DNA of 33,378 nucleotides, taken from positions 1 through 33,378 of the forward strand of contig JAICQP010000010.1 in NCBI GenBank assembly GCA_025937815.1. Direction: 5' to 3'. The translations under genes were made by a program, and so were the position numbers. This document shows positions 15,003 through 27,500 of the stretch, piece after piece (position 1 is the first letter of the stretch; every line of letters starts with the position of its first letter). The notes under the pieces were generated by a model. It did not search any database. It was not told the DNA's origin and was given only the letters and a program-made list of their open reading frames with translations. This stretch comes from Gemmatimonadota bacterium. GTDB lineage: Bacteria; Gemmatimonadota; Gemmatimonadetes; JACCXV01; JAHWKZ01.

Positions 15003-16052
15003 TTAGAAGCGGAAGCCCACGCCGAAATGCGTCTCGTCGCCGAGCTCCGACACCGACACCTCGCGAGCGATGTCGGCCTCGAACCGGTCGTAGCGGATCC
15101 CGACGCCGAACGAGCCCCCGGTCGAGCGGTCGGCGTCGCCGGACTCCACGTAGGGGTTGTCGAGGATCACCACGCCGCCGCGCAGGACGACCACATCGTA
15201 GAGGGTCAGCGAAGCGCCGCCGTGCTGGCTAGAGTTCGACAGCTCGTCGAGATCGCTTTCGATGTCGAACGACAGCGCGACGCGATACTCCGCGGGTGCC
15301 CCGAAGAACCGCTCCGGCGATGCATGCACGCCCACGCGCACGCGGCCCGGCAGGTTGTCGCTCTCGCTCTCCCCCGACCCGTCGATCTCGTCGTACGAGA
15401 AGTCGCCGCCCAGGTTCCTGAGCGAGATACCAAACGAGAGCGGCACCGATCCCGGCCGCGGCAGATACACGAGCCCCACGTCGAAGGCCGCGCCGCTCCC
15501 TGTGGTCACGCCGAGGTCCGAGTTGTACCACTTCGCCGTGACGCCGTACGAGAGGCGGTCGCGCCAGTGATGGGCCCATGTTACGCCCGCGGCCCAGTCG
15601 CTCACCTCGATGGTGCCGTCCGCGTCCGGCGAAGTGTCCGTGAGAATGATTTCGCCGTAGTCCTGGAAGACGAACTGTCCGGCGAAAGTCCCCCAGCGCG
15701 AGACGACCGCGCCGGCGACGTAGTTCCCGCTGATTCCGGCGTCGTCGGCGCCCTCGATGCGGCTGAACGTCAGCGCGCCGCGCTCCAGGCCGTCGGCGGC
15801 AGCCGGATTGTACGGCATGGCCTGAAGCTCCCCGCGCGAGGCGACGACCGCGCGTCCCTGCCCGATAGCGCGCGCGCCGACCGGCAGCACGAGCCCGACC
15901 AGACCTCCGTCGGAGCCATCGCCGTTCGTCTGCGCGCGGGCGGAAGCTCCCGGCAGGACGGCGAGCGCGGCGACGATGAGCGCGGAAACGGCGAGACGGG
16001 CGAGCATGGAGGGCAGAATCTGCCCGGAGAGGGGTGTCGCAGCAAGCTTCAT
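15003..16052 (-). CDS. PorV/UPF0164-like outer-membrane beta-barrel protein
   Basis: 349 residues. Signal peptide (hydrophobic run LAVSALIVAALAVLPG, cleavage near ARAQT), then GARAIGQGRAVVASRGELQAMPYNPAAADGL, the N-terminal pattern of the PorV/PorQ-like family in FCB bacteria (G.RA.G.G.A........YNPAA). The rest is alternating beta-strands ending in a C-terminal aromatic (FGVGFRF), as in outer-membrane barrels. In Bacteroidetes PorV takes part in type IX secretion; that role is not shown here, but the gene just upstream encodes a protein with a FlgD-type C-terminal domain, the sort of cargo tail found in such lineages. ATG at 16050-16052 overlaps the upstream stop (ATGA). Confidence 0.85.
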   Translation of the reverse strand: MKLAATPLSGQILPSMLARLAVSALIVAALAVLPGASARAQTNGDGSDGGLVGLVLPVGARAIGQGRAVVASRGELQAMPYNPAAADGLERGALTFSRIEGADDAGISGNYVAGAVVSRWGTFAGQFVFQDYGEIILTDTSPDADGTIEVSDWAAGVTWAHHWRDRLSYGVTAKWYNSDLGVTTGSGAAFDVGLVYLPRPGSVPLSFGISLRNLGGDFSYDEIDGSGESESDNLPGRVRVGVHASPERFFGAPAEYRVALSFDIESDLDELSNSSQHGGASLTLYDVVVLRGGVVILDNPYVESGDADRSTGGSFGVGIRYDRFEADIAREVSVSELGDETHFGVGFRF

Positions 16053-17533
16053 CGAACCTTGAGCGCCCGCACCGCGGACGTCCCTTGCGGGGTCGTGAGC
16101 CGGATCACGTAGACACCGGACGGTACTTCGCGCCCGTTGGTGGAGCGGCCATTCCAGGCCACCGTGTAGGTGGCCGGTGTGCGGTGACCGGCGGCGAGCG
16201 TGAACACCGGCTGGCCCAGCGCGTCGAACACCTCCAGCGTCACGTCGCCCTCCTCGGCGATCGAGTACTCGATCGTCGTCTCGTCCGTGAACGGGTTGGG
16301 ATAATTCTGGAGCACCACGTCCCGCTCTCCCGGACCCGGCTCCTGGGGCTCCGCCGGGAAGTCCAGCAGCGCCGGGAGATCCTCGAGCCGCTCGCCGTAC
16401 ACTTCGCGGACCGCGCGCACCGCCGCCACGAGGTCGACCAGGAACGGGGCGTCCGGGGTCAGCTCCGGACTGGACGGCAGGAGAACCTCGGGGACGTCCC
16501 CCACCGCCTCCGCCCAGACGAATGCCATCGCGGCGCGCGCGACCGCGCCCTCGGCCAGGTCGACGGGCCCGACTCCGATCAAGGCGCGCAGATCGAAGAA
16601 CGGCGACGCGAAAGTGGGCCCGCGGAGACCCGACAGCGACTCGTACTGGGACCGGTCGGTCTGCGGCACGGGCTGGACGCCGGGCCGGGTGCCATCGCTC
16701 AGCTGGGTCATGTTCACGTCCGTCCCGGGGTTGTCGAGCGGCACCAGGGCCAGGAAGCCCGGCTGCCCCTCGAACCCGGTTTCGACGAAATCCGTGTCCC
16801 ATACGAGTAGCACGGGCGCGCCGTCGATCTCGAGCGGCGCGGCGGTGTCGTCTTCGGGGTCCCCGAGGTCCGGATCCAGCGCGATCCCCGTCCACAAGTC
16901 CTGGATCGTGTATCCCGAGGCGCGGATCTGGTGCGAGATGTTGAGGATGTCCCACTGAAATATCACGGCCGTATCCAGGTCCGCCTCGGTGAAGGCGAAC
17001 GACCGCTGGCGCACCTCGACGCCGAGCGGAATCGACGGCTGCGAGATCGATCCTACGCTGAACCGGTCGTCGTATACGGTGAAGAGCTCCTGCTGCGCGA
17101 CCGGTGTCGCCGGGAACAGCTGCTGATCCGATGGCTCGGTCGAGTCGAGGACGCGGAAGCGAGGGTCATTCGGGTTCTGGCCGACGGCCCCTTCGATCCA
17201 TTCGTTCTCGTTCGTGTCCTGGGGATTGTAGCCGATGGTCGTGATCGTGTCGGGCACGCCGTTGGCGTCCACATCGCCGATTCCCCCGATCCAGATGCCG
17301 GACCCGAACAGGTACGCGTTGGGCGTACTGATCGGGAATAGGTTCCCAGGCGTTTCGGTGTCCCCGCGCCGGAGGCCGTAGGCCCCTCGGTTGGTGACCC
17401 GCAGGAAGACCTCGTTGACGTCGTGCGCCCCGATCGAGACCGCCGAAGGCGCGATGTCGCGCTGCGCCTGTGCCGCGGTCGGCAGCAGCGCCAGCGCGGC
17501 CAAGCCGAGCCCCGTCGGAATCAGTCGTGGCAT
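16049..17533 (-). CDS. Secreted protein with FlgD-type C-terminal Ig-like domain
   Basis: 494 residues. Signal peptide MPRLIPTGLGLAALALL...AQAQ. The long middle (about 30-400) has no recognised domain; it includes GSGIWIGGIGDVDANGVPDT, reminiscent of Ca-binding loops, and many short beta-strands. The last 85 residues are a FlgD Ig-like domain with the usual cadence: VVLQNYPNPFTDETTIEYSI, VTLEVFDALGQPV, TVAWNGRSTNGREVPSGVYVIRL. In FCB lineages these tails are common on secreted surface proteins, where they resemble type IX sorting domains; the sorting role is inference. ATG at 17531-17533 overlaps the fur stop by 13 bp; the PorV-like gene follows with an ATGA overlap. Confidence 0.85.
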   Translation of the reverse strand: MPRLIPTGLGLAALALLPTAAQAQRDIAPSAVSIGAHDVNEVFLRVTNRGAYGLRRGDTETPGNLFPISTPNAYLFGSGIWIGGIGDVDANGVPDTITTIGYNPQDTNENEWIEGAVGQNPNDPRFRVLDSTEPSDQQLFPATPVAQQELFTVYDDRFSVGSISQPSIPLGVEVRQRSFAFTEADLDTAVIFQWDILNISHQIRASGYTIQDLWTGIALDPDLGDPEDDTAAPLEIDGAPVLLVWDTDFVETGFEGQPGFLALVPLDNPGTDVNMTQLSDGTRPGVQPVPQTDRSQYESLSGLRGPTFASPFFDLRALIGVGPVDLAEGAVARAAMAFVWAEAVGDVPEVLLPSSPELTPDAPFLVDLVAAVRAVREVYGERLEDLPALLDFPAEPQEPGPGERDVVLQNYPNPFTDETTIEYSIAEEGDVTLEVFDALGQPVFTLAAGHRTPATYTVAWNGRSTNGREVPSGVYVIRLTTPQGTSAVRALKVR

Positions 17534-17952
17534 TCTTCGCACAGCCCGTAGATCTCCAGCCGGTGACGTGAGGGACGGAATCGGTGGAGCGCCGCGATCT
17601 CCTGCTCGAGGCGATCGACCGCATCGGACTCGAACTCGATCACCTTGCCGCACCGGGTACAGACCAGATGCTCGTGGCGAGGGCGGGAAGGCCGTGCCTC
17701 GTAGCGCCTGAACCCGTCGCCGAAATCGTGCTCCCGGACGAGACCGGCCTTGAGCAGCAGATCCAGCGTGCGGTAGACCGTTGCCTTCCCGATCGATTCC
17801 TTCCGCGCACGGAGCTTCTCGCCGATCTCTTCGGCGGAGACGTGGCGGTGAGTGCCGAACACCTCTTCGGCGACCCGTAAACGTTGCGGGGTCACCGGGT
17901 GGTTGTATGCGCGAAGATATTCCCGGAAGCGCTCGACGCCCTCGAGGGTCAC
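17521..17952 (-). CDS. Fur-family metal/peroxide-responsive repressor
   Basis: 143 residues. Winged-helix DNA-binding domain VTPQRLRVAEEVFGTHRHVSAEEIGEKL with GKATVYRTLDLLLKAGLV (55-72), the Fur signature. The dimerisation domain has RPRHEHLVCTRCGKVIEF (His93 and His95 region) and two CxxC pairs, Cys98/101 and Cys138/141, for structural zinc. Fur, Zur and PerR are hard to tell apart by sequence alone, so no specific symbol is given. GTG at 17950-17952 overlaps the upstream stop (GTGA). It is embedded between an unknown gene and outer-membrane/secreted protein genes, which it may control. No AT-rich Fur box was seen. Confidence 0.93.
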   Translation of the reverse strand: MTLEGVERFREYLRAYNHPVTPQRLRVAEEVFGTHRHVSAEEIGEKLRARKESIGKATVYRTLDLLLKAGLVREHDFGDGFRRYEARPSRPRHEHLVCTRCGKVIEFESDAVDRLEQEIAALHRFRPSRHRLEIYGLCEECHD

Positions 17953-18386
17953 GGCGCGGTCCGACTGGGAGCGAGGAGCTCATCCGCGAGGCGCTCGAAA
18001 GGCGGAACGGCCGCAGCGTCGCGACCGGCCAGCGATATCTCGCGGTAGAGCGCGCCCTCGACTCCGCAGCGGTCGATGAACTCGGCCAGGATCTCAGGCA
18101 GGACCGAATCGGGGAAGCGCGCGCGCCGAACGAAATCGCGCGCCGCCGTGCGCTCCCCCTCGATACGCCCGCCCACAGCGATCATCTCCAGGCGGTCGGG
18201 CCCCAGGCGCTTGGTCACCAGCGCCAGGGTGAAGGAGACATCGCCGCGCTCGACCGGCTCGAACACGTAAGCGCGCTCCAACGACTCGCCGCTCTCCAGG
18301 CGCACGGCCGCCTCTAGCTCCGCGACCAGCGCGTCTCGCGCCGCATCCGCAGCGGGCGCTCGAGAGGAGTCCTGGGCTTCGCTCAT
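17949..18386 (-). CDS. Protein of unknown function
   Basis: 145 residues, unrecognised. Soluble, acidic, no signal peptide or membrane segment. Mixed alpha/beta predicted: ALVAELEAAVRLESGE, YVFEPVERGDVSFTLALVTKRLG, LEMIAVGGRIEG, FPDSVLPEILAEFIDRCG. ATG at 18384-18386. It is first in the run ending with the PorV-like gene, overlapping fur by 4 bp, so it is probably cotranscribed and possibly functionally tied to the Fur-like regulator. Confidence 0.65.
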   Translation of the reverse strand: MSEAQDSSRAPAADAARDALVAELEAAVRLESGESLERAYVFEPVERGDVSFTLALVTKRLGPDRLEMIAVGGRIEGERTAARDFVRRARFPDSVLPEILAEFIDRCGVEGALYREISLAGRDAAAVPPFERLADELLAPSRTAP

Positions 18387-18391
18387 CCGGG

Positions 18392-18420
18392 TTGACAGGG
18401 GGAGGGCGTTCGCCTAGTGT
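18392..18420 (+). promoter_or_regulatory. Candidate promoter for the DUF4870-like gene
   Basis: TTGACA (18392-18397), 17-nt spacer, TAGTGT (18415-18420), 67 nt before the ATG at 18487. Perfect -35, weak -10. Confidence 0.5.
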
Positions 18421-18438
18421 CGGCGTTCATCGCCGGCG

Positions 18439-18467
18439 AATCTCGCGGCGCCTTCGCGAACGGTCAA
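18439..18467 (-). promoter_or_regulatory. Candidate promoter for the unknown-gene/fur/PorV run
   Basis: Minus strand TTGACC (plus 18462-18467), 17-nt spacer, GAGATT (18439-18444), about 50 nt before the ATG at 18386. It lies face to face with the plus-strand promoter in the 100-bp divergent gap. Confidence 0.35.
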
Positions 18468-18486
18468 CCGCATCACCATCCCGCCG

Positions 18487-18831
18487 ATGCCTGCTCAGCG
18501 CTCGGAAAGCGAACGTCGATCGATCGCGGCGCTGGCGTACATCCTCGGCCCACTGACCGGCATCGCCTGCATCCTTCTGTATCGCGACGATCAGTACGTG
18601 GGCTTCCACGCCTGGCAGTCGCTGCTGCTCGGCGCGTTCGTGGCGCTCGCGGTCGTCGCCCTCGATGCGGTGCCGCTTCTCGGACTCGGCATGGTGTTCT
18701 TCCTGTTCTTGGGGGCGGGTCTGCTGAGCCTGCTACTCATGTGGCAGGCCTGGAGCGGGCGCTGGTTCGTCCTGCCGTTGCTCGGCGACGTGGCGCTCGA
18801 GATCGTAAACCGCCACGGCGCGCCGGACTAG
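18487..18831 (+). CDS. DUF4870/Tic20-like small membrane protein
   Basis: 114 residues with three to four membrane helices. ERRSIAALAYILGPLTGIACILLYRDDQYVGFHAWQSLLLG matches the DUF4870-type layout (soluble start, helix, charged loop, FHA/HAxQ motif opening the next helix), followed by LGLGMVFFLFLGAGLLSLLLMWQAW. Function unknown. ATG at 18487-18489, no clear Shine-Dalgarno, with a TTGACA promoter candidate upstream. It is convergent with smc, whose stop lies 29 bp downstream. Confidence 0.7.
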   Translation: MPAQRSESERRSIAALAYILGPLTGIACILLYRDDQYVGFHAWQSLLLGAFVALAVVALDAVPLLGLGMVFFLFLGAGLLSLLLMWQAWSGRWFVLPLLGDVALEIVNRHGAPD

Positions 18832-18860
18832 AGGCCCCGCGTCCGCGGCGTGGCGCCGGT

Positions 18861-22514
<3,654 letters not shown>

Positions 22515-22560
22515 GCCGGATTCCTCCGTCGGTTGGGGTGGGGTATCGAGCGACAGGGTC

Positions 22561-24321
22561 TCATCGCACTCGCCGCGAGAGCGTGGGGATCTCTTCGGTC
22601 GATTCCGCGCCCAGCGCGGACGCCAGGACGCGCGACTCCGACTCGTCCTGGAACGCCCCGGCCCAGACCCGGAACGGCCCCTCGCCTAGCGCGTACGCGG
22701 GGATCCCCCGCGCCGCGAGACCGGAGATCCGCGCCTCGGCCTCTTCGGCGGTCGGGTATTCGCCGAGGAGGAACGAGAGGGGGGTGACGCGGACGGAGCC
22801 TTCCTCCACGACTCCCCCGGAGGTGAGCTCGTCGAGCGCCGCCCGCGCCGAAGCGGAATCGCCGAACGCGCCCACGTAGACGCGCACCCATTCCCCCTTC
22901 TCGGGGAGGACGACCGGCGACAGGAAGGCCTTCATTCCCCTGCCGCCGAGGTCGCGGACGACCCCCCGCGCGGCGTCGGCGGTGCGATACGATCCGACGT
23001 GCAGCGAGTAGGGCGCCGGGCTGCCCGCAGCCGCTACGGCGCCGGTCACGGCGACCGTCGAGTCGGGCGGCCCGCCCGCGTCGGCGGAGTCGAGGACGGC
23101 GTCGGCAGCCCCTGCGACCGGACCGGAGAGCGGGATCACCGTGCCGGGCTCGCCGGCCTGGGAATCCGGATTCCCGGTGCCGTCGTACAGGGCGTCGATC
23201 TCCCTTCCGGACCAGCCGGCGAAGAGCGGGGCGAACAGGCGCGAGCCGAGCGCGAGCGCGGCGATCGCGGCCAGGACCACGGTCGCGAGCGTGAGCGCGC
23301 GCCGGTCGAGCGGCCGGCGTCTCCGCGGCGCGGGCTCGGATCGCCGCCCGCGGCTCTTCGCGCGCGAGGTCTCGACGACATCCTCGATGGAGAGAGCGCG
23401 CGCATCCGGCGCAGACGCCGCGGTCGCGGCCGCCGCCCCCTCGAACGCGCTCAGGAAATCGAGCTCCTCGGACTCGGAGGTGGGCGCGGGCCTCACGGTC
23501 GGCCCGGCCGGCGCGGTCGTCGCCGCGGTCGACCAGAACGGCTCGTCGTGTCGGGGACCGGGCGCAGGGCGCGATGCCGCCCGTGGCGAAGGAGTGGCGG
23601 CCTCGAGAACGGATCCGGTCTCGGCCGCGACGGCCGGCAGCGGCCCCAGGAACCGATGGCACAGCCGGGCCAGCTCGCGCGCGGCGCGCGGATCCCCCGA
23701 CAGGCGCACGATCGCGCGCTCGGTACCCAGCGGTTCGGAGGGCCCCTCGGTGTCCTCGATCGTCACGACCGCGTCGCAGAGCGCGGGGACCCCGGAGCCG
23801 TCGGCGCTATCCGCCGGTGGAGGCAGCGCCACGACCACCGCGTCGCGCCCTTGCTTGAGCGACAGGAGCGCGGCGCGGAACCGAGGCGGGTCGTCGAGCG
23901 GCGAGCCGGCCAGGAACGCGGCCCCGCCGCTCATCACCGCGAGCCCGTCGACGCCGGTCGCCCGCGCGCAGCCCGCGAGCGGGATTCCGAACCGGAGATG
24001 ATCGACCACCCCCTCCTTGAAATCACCACCGAGGAGCTGCTCGAGCCAGCGCACTTCGGGATCCAGGTCGAGAAGCAGGGTTCGCTTGCCGGCACGCGCG
24101 AGGAACGCGGCCGAAAGGAGCGCGAGGAGGCGCGGATTCGCGTCCGCGGCCGCGTGGCGGAAGCCGACCAGCATCGGCTCGCTGCCCGCATCCAGCGCCA
24201 GGTCGGCGATCAGGTCCACGAAGTCCGGATAGCGCCCGGCGAGCGCGTCCGCCCGCCGTCCCGCCTGCAAAGCGGCCAGCGCGTCACGCCAGAACCGGTC
24301 GTCGAGCTCGAAATCCCGCAT
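22561..24321 (-). CDS. ParA/BY-kinase-like pseudo-ATPase fused through one membrane helix to two SPOR domains
   Basis: 586 residues. The N-terminal 235 resemble MinD/ParA/CpsD P-loop proteins: AAFLARAGKRTLLLDLDPEVRWLEQLLGG (71-99), GVDGLAVMSGGAAF, LKQGRDAVVVALPP, CDAVVTIEDT. The Walker A site should fall at 50-65, but the sequence there is MLVGFRHAAADANPRL, with no GK[ST]. A Pro/Ala-rich linker, a basic stretch (323-341) and one helix (342-360) follow, placing the C-terminus outside the inner membrane. SPOR domains at about 437-510 and 515-572 (YSLHVGSYRTADAA, VYVGAF; FRVWAGAF) bind denuded septal peptidoglycan in known proteins. ATG at 24319-24321 is chosen because a promoter candidate overlaps the alternative TTG at 24363. 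A division or polar scaffold role is inferred. Confidence 0.82.
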   Translation of the reverse strand: MRDFELDDRFWRDALAALQAGRRADALAGRYPDFVDLIADLALDAGSEPMLVGFRHAAADANPRLLALLSAAFLARAGKRTLLLDLDPEVRWLEQLLGGDFKEGVVDHLRFGIPLAGCARATGVDGLAVMSGGAAFLAGSPLDDPPRFRAALLSLKQGRDAVVVALPPPADSADGSGVPALCDAVVTIEDTEGPSEPLGTERAIVRLSGDPRAARELARLCHRFLGPLPAVAAETGSVLEAATPSPRAASRPAPGPRHDEPFWSTAATTAPAGPTVRPAPTSESEELDFLSAFEGAAAATAASAPDARALSIEDVVETSRAKSRGRRSEPAPRRRRPLDRRALTLATVVLAAIAALALGSRLFAPLFAGWSGREIDALYDGTGNPDSQAGEPGTVIPLSGPVAGAADAVLDSADAGGPPDSTVAVTGAVAAAGSPAPYSLHVGSYRTADAARGVVRDLGGRGMKAFLSPVVLPEKGEWVRVYVGAFGDSASARAALDELTSGGVVEEGSVRVTPLSFLLGEYPTAEEAEARISGLAARGIPAYALGEGPFRVWAGAFQDESESRVLASALGAESTEEIPTLSRRVR

Positions 24322-24361
24322 GGCCTTCACCGGGCTGGGGTTGGCGCGCCGCGTCGATGGC

Positions 24362-24391
24362 AAGATAGGAGCGGACGCGCGGTACCGTCAA
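24362..24391 (-). promoter_or_regulatory. Candidate promoter for the SPOR-fusion gene (and perhaps smc)
   Basis: Minus strand TTGACG (plus 24386-24391), 18-nt spacer, TATCTT (24362-24367). Start would be near 24355, supporting ATG 24321 as the first codon. Confidence 0.5.
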
Positions 24392-24578
24392 CGATCACAC
24401 CACAAGATATTGGGGTCCGGCCTCTGCTACCCCCCACCCATCGGTCATGGACACAGGACGGCGGTAGGTCGCGGTTCGGACCTCGCGTGATGGCGCAACT
24501 CGGATGGGAGAGCCGGGCCGTGCGGATGGGGGTGGCCGCCGGCGCGAGCGCCGAGCGACGGAAATCAATCTGAACGAA
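24364..24578. other. Intergenic gap between the SPOR-fusion and propeller/barrel genes
   Basis: 215 bp. Contains the promoter candidate above and a short hairpin (CGGCG...CGCCG, 24540-24553) 25 nt past the barrel gene stop, without a T-run. I see no small gene and no copy of the structured repeat. Confidence 0.5.
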
Positions 24579-27500
24579 TCAGAACTCGGGCGCCAGGGTG
24601 AACAGCACCTTGCTTTCCTGTAGCCCGGCCATGTCGGTCTGCTTCGCCCAGTCGAGACGCAGGACCGCGAAGCCGAACAGGTTCATCCGCACGCCCGCGC
24701 CGAACGAGGCGCGACCGTCCACGAGCCGGAACCCCAGCGGGCCCGGGTCCTCGGAGGTGGAGAACCGGAACGGCTCGCCGGGGATCCGCGCGAATCCGGC
24801 GTCGAACCAGACCGCGCCGCGAATCGGCGGTAGCCCCCCCACACCCAGGTTCGGGCGATCGATCAGCGGGAAGCGCACCTCGACGTTCATCAAGCCCAGC
24901 TGGCTCCCGATCAACTCGGGATGCGGGTCCTCGTTGTCGCGCGCATCGTATCCGCGCAACAGCGTGGGTCCGGCGATCGAGCGGAACCTCAGGTTCTCCT
25001 CGCGCTCGCCGAACTCTCCCAGGAACAACAAGCGGGTGGCGAAGGTCAGGTTCTTCCTGAACAGCCAGTACTTGCGCGCGTCGGCGTAGAGCTGGGTGAA
25101 CTGCCGGTCGCCTATCGCGCGCAGCACCTCGAGACGCTGCCGGCTGCCGCCGATCGGGCCCGTCGACCCGTAGAAGGCGGTGTCGAAGACGTAAGCGGCG
25201 GATGGAGCGGCGTACATCTCGTTGGGTAGATCCTCCTCGATGTCGGGGACGGGATCGAAGAAGTCGAAGCGCGCGATCCGGCGATCGACATGCGTGGCGA
25301 CGGCGCCGAGCTCGATCCTGGTGAAGCGGCTGATCGGGTAGGAGCCGAACACCTGGAGGCCGCGCAGCACGTCGCTCCGGTACAGGAACAGATCGTCCGA
25401 GGTCCTGGCCGCGAGCGGCGCGAAGTCGCTGCGCAGCTGGAACACCGCCGCGCCCCAGTTCATGCGCTTCTTCAGGTTCGCGTACGTGAACAGGAGGTCG
25501 CTGTCGCTGAGCGATCCGTAGACCGAGGCGGCGACGTACATGTTGTGATCGCCGAGCAGGTCGCTGAACGCGAGCTGCGAAGCGCCGAACGCGCCGACCC
25601 CGGAGACGAACCCGACCTCGGGCTGTCCGACCAGGTCCGGCTGGAACCGCACCTTGTAGTCGCGCTTCTCGAAGCCTTCGGTGTCGCGCGGAAGACCGAT
25701 GGTCGGATCGGCCAGGAGCGTAGAGATGTCGACCGGCTCTTCGAAGGTCGGCATGTCCCGGCGGACCGCCATGGCCACGCGATCGCGGCGTGGGGGTTCC
25801 CGCTCGCCCAGGTAGTACGACACGGCGTCCGGCTCCTCCGGCGCCTCGGCGACCTCCCCGGTTTCGTCGGGCGTCTCTTCCTCGCCCTCCGGCGGCTCGG
25901 CGGCCGCTCCGCTTCCGGGCTCCACCCCCCGCCGGGAAACCGTCCCGGCCGCGATCCGCCGGGCCGCGGCCACGCCCTCGCCCGCCGCGAGCGGGCGAAC
26001 GAACGCCGCCGCCGCCAGGTCGTACTCCGCCTCTTCGCCGGGCCGCCAGGGCTGCCGCTCGCCGGAGAGCGGGTCGTCGAGCCGGTAGATGTCCCAGCCG
26101 CCGTCGCTGAACGCGCTGAAGACCATGCGGCTGCCGTCCCGCGACCAGGCGAGCGCGGGGCTCGACTCGATGATCCCGCTGACGCCGGTCAGGAGGTCGG
26201 TGATCTGGTACGTCTCGTTCGTACGGAAGTCGTGCAGGAACACGTTCGGGATCCCGGTCCGATCGCTGACGAACGCGATCGTGCCGCCCCCGGGTCCCCA
26301 CTGCGGGTTGATGTTCTTGCCGACCGGGTCCGGCAGATACGTGACCTCCTTCGAGGCGACGTCGTAGAGCCCGATCTGGTAATCGTCGTAGGAGAGGAGC
26401 TGGAAGTCGGTGCCGGCGCCGAAATCGGTGGTGAACGCGATCCGCGAGCCGTCCGGCGACCACACCGGATCCCGCTGGGCGTAACGGTCGTTCGTCAGCC
26501 GCTCGAGGCCGCTCCCGTCGCGGTTGATGACGTAGAGGTCGCTGACGCCTCCCTCGAGACCGGTGAACACGAGCCGCCTGCCGTCGGGAGACCATGACGG
26601 GGTCTCGATCCCCTCCATGCCGAACCGGAGCGAGGCGACGATGTCCTCGTCCTCCACGCGCATGACGTAGATGGCGTCCTGTTCGCCGACCTTGCTCGAG
26701 AACGCCAGGAAGCGGCCGTCGGGAGAGAACGACAGGCCCACCCGCAGGAAGCGTAGGCTCTCGAACGACGACGTGCGCTCGCCCTTGAGGAGCTTGTCCA
26801 CGTGATCGCCGGTCTCGGCATCCGCGATGTAGATGTCGTTGAAGTAGTCGCGGTCGCTGACGAACGCGACCTTGCGCCCATCGGGCGACAGCGCCGGCGC
26901 CAGGTTGATGCTCGCGTCCTCACGAACGTGATCGGTCAGACGATGGGCGAAATCCTCCGCGTGCTCGAACTGCCCGATCTGGGGGAGATACGTGAGCCGG
27001 ATCGCGTCCAGCCATTCCTCGGACAGCTGATCGAGCTCGACGTTGAGCGAAGCGCGGAAGGCCTCCCGCACGCCGATCAGCGGCGCCTTCTGCATGATCT
27101 CGCCGATCTTCTCGTCGCCGTACTTGGTGCCGATGTAGTACCAGAGAGCCTGCCCGAAGCGGTAGACCCGAATGTCGCCGACCCGCGAGAGCTCGTCGAT
27201 CGTCGTCAGGTAGCCGGACAGCGAGCCGTCGCGCAGCCACATCGCGGTCAACGGGTCGATCTCGCCGGTGGTCAGGTACTCGGCCATGCCCTCCATGAAC
27301 CACAGCGGCGGTCGGAACGCGAACGGATTAGAGCCCTGCGACAACGCGCCCTGGCGCATGATGTCGATCTGGAACGCGTGGACCAGCTCATGTGTCAGCG
27401 TGTGCTCGAATTCCGGATAGGCGCTGGGGAAGAACAGAACGATCCGGTCCCGGATACGCTCGGTGATGCCCGCGGTGCCCTCGGAGATCTGGAACTGGAA

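Noticed and set aside
17953-18486. Fur box upstream of the fur-containing run
   Set aside because: No AT-rich 19-mer resembling GATAATGATAATCATTATC is present in the GC-rich region.
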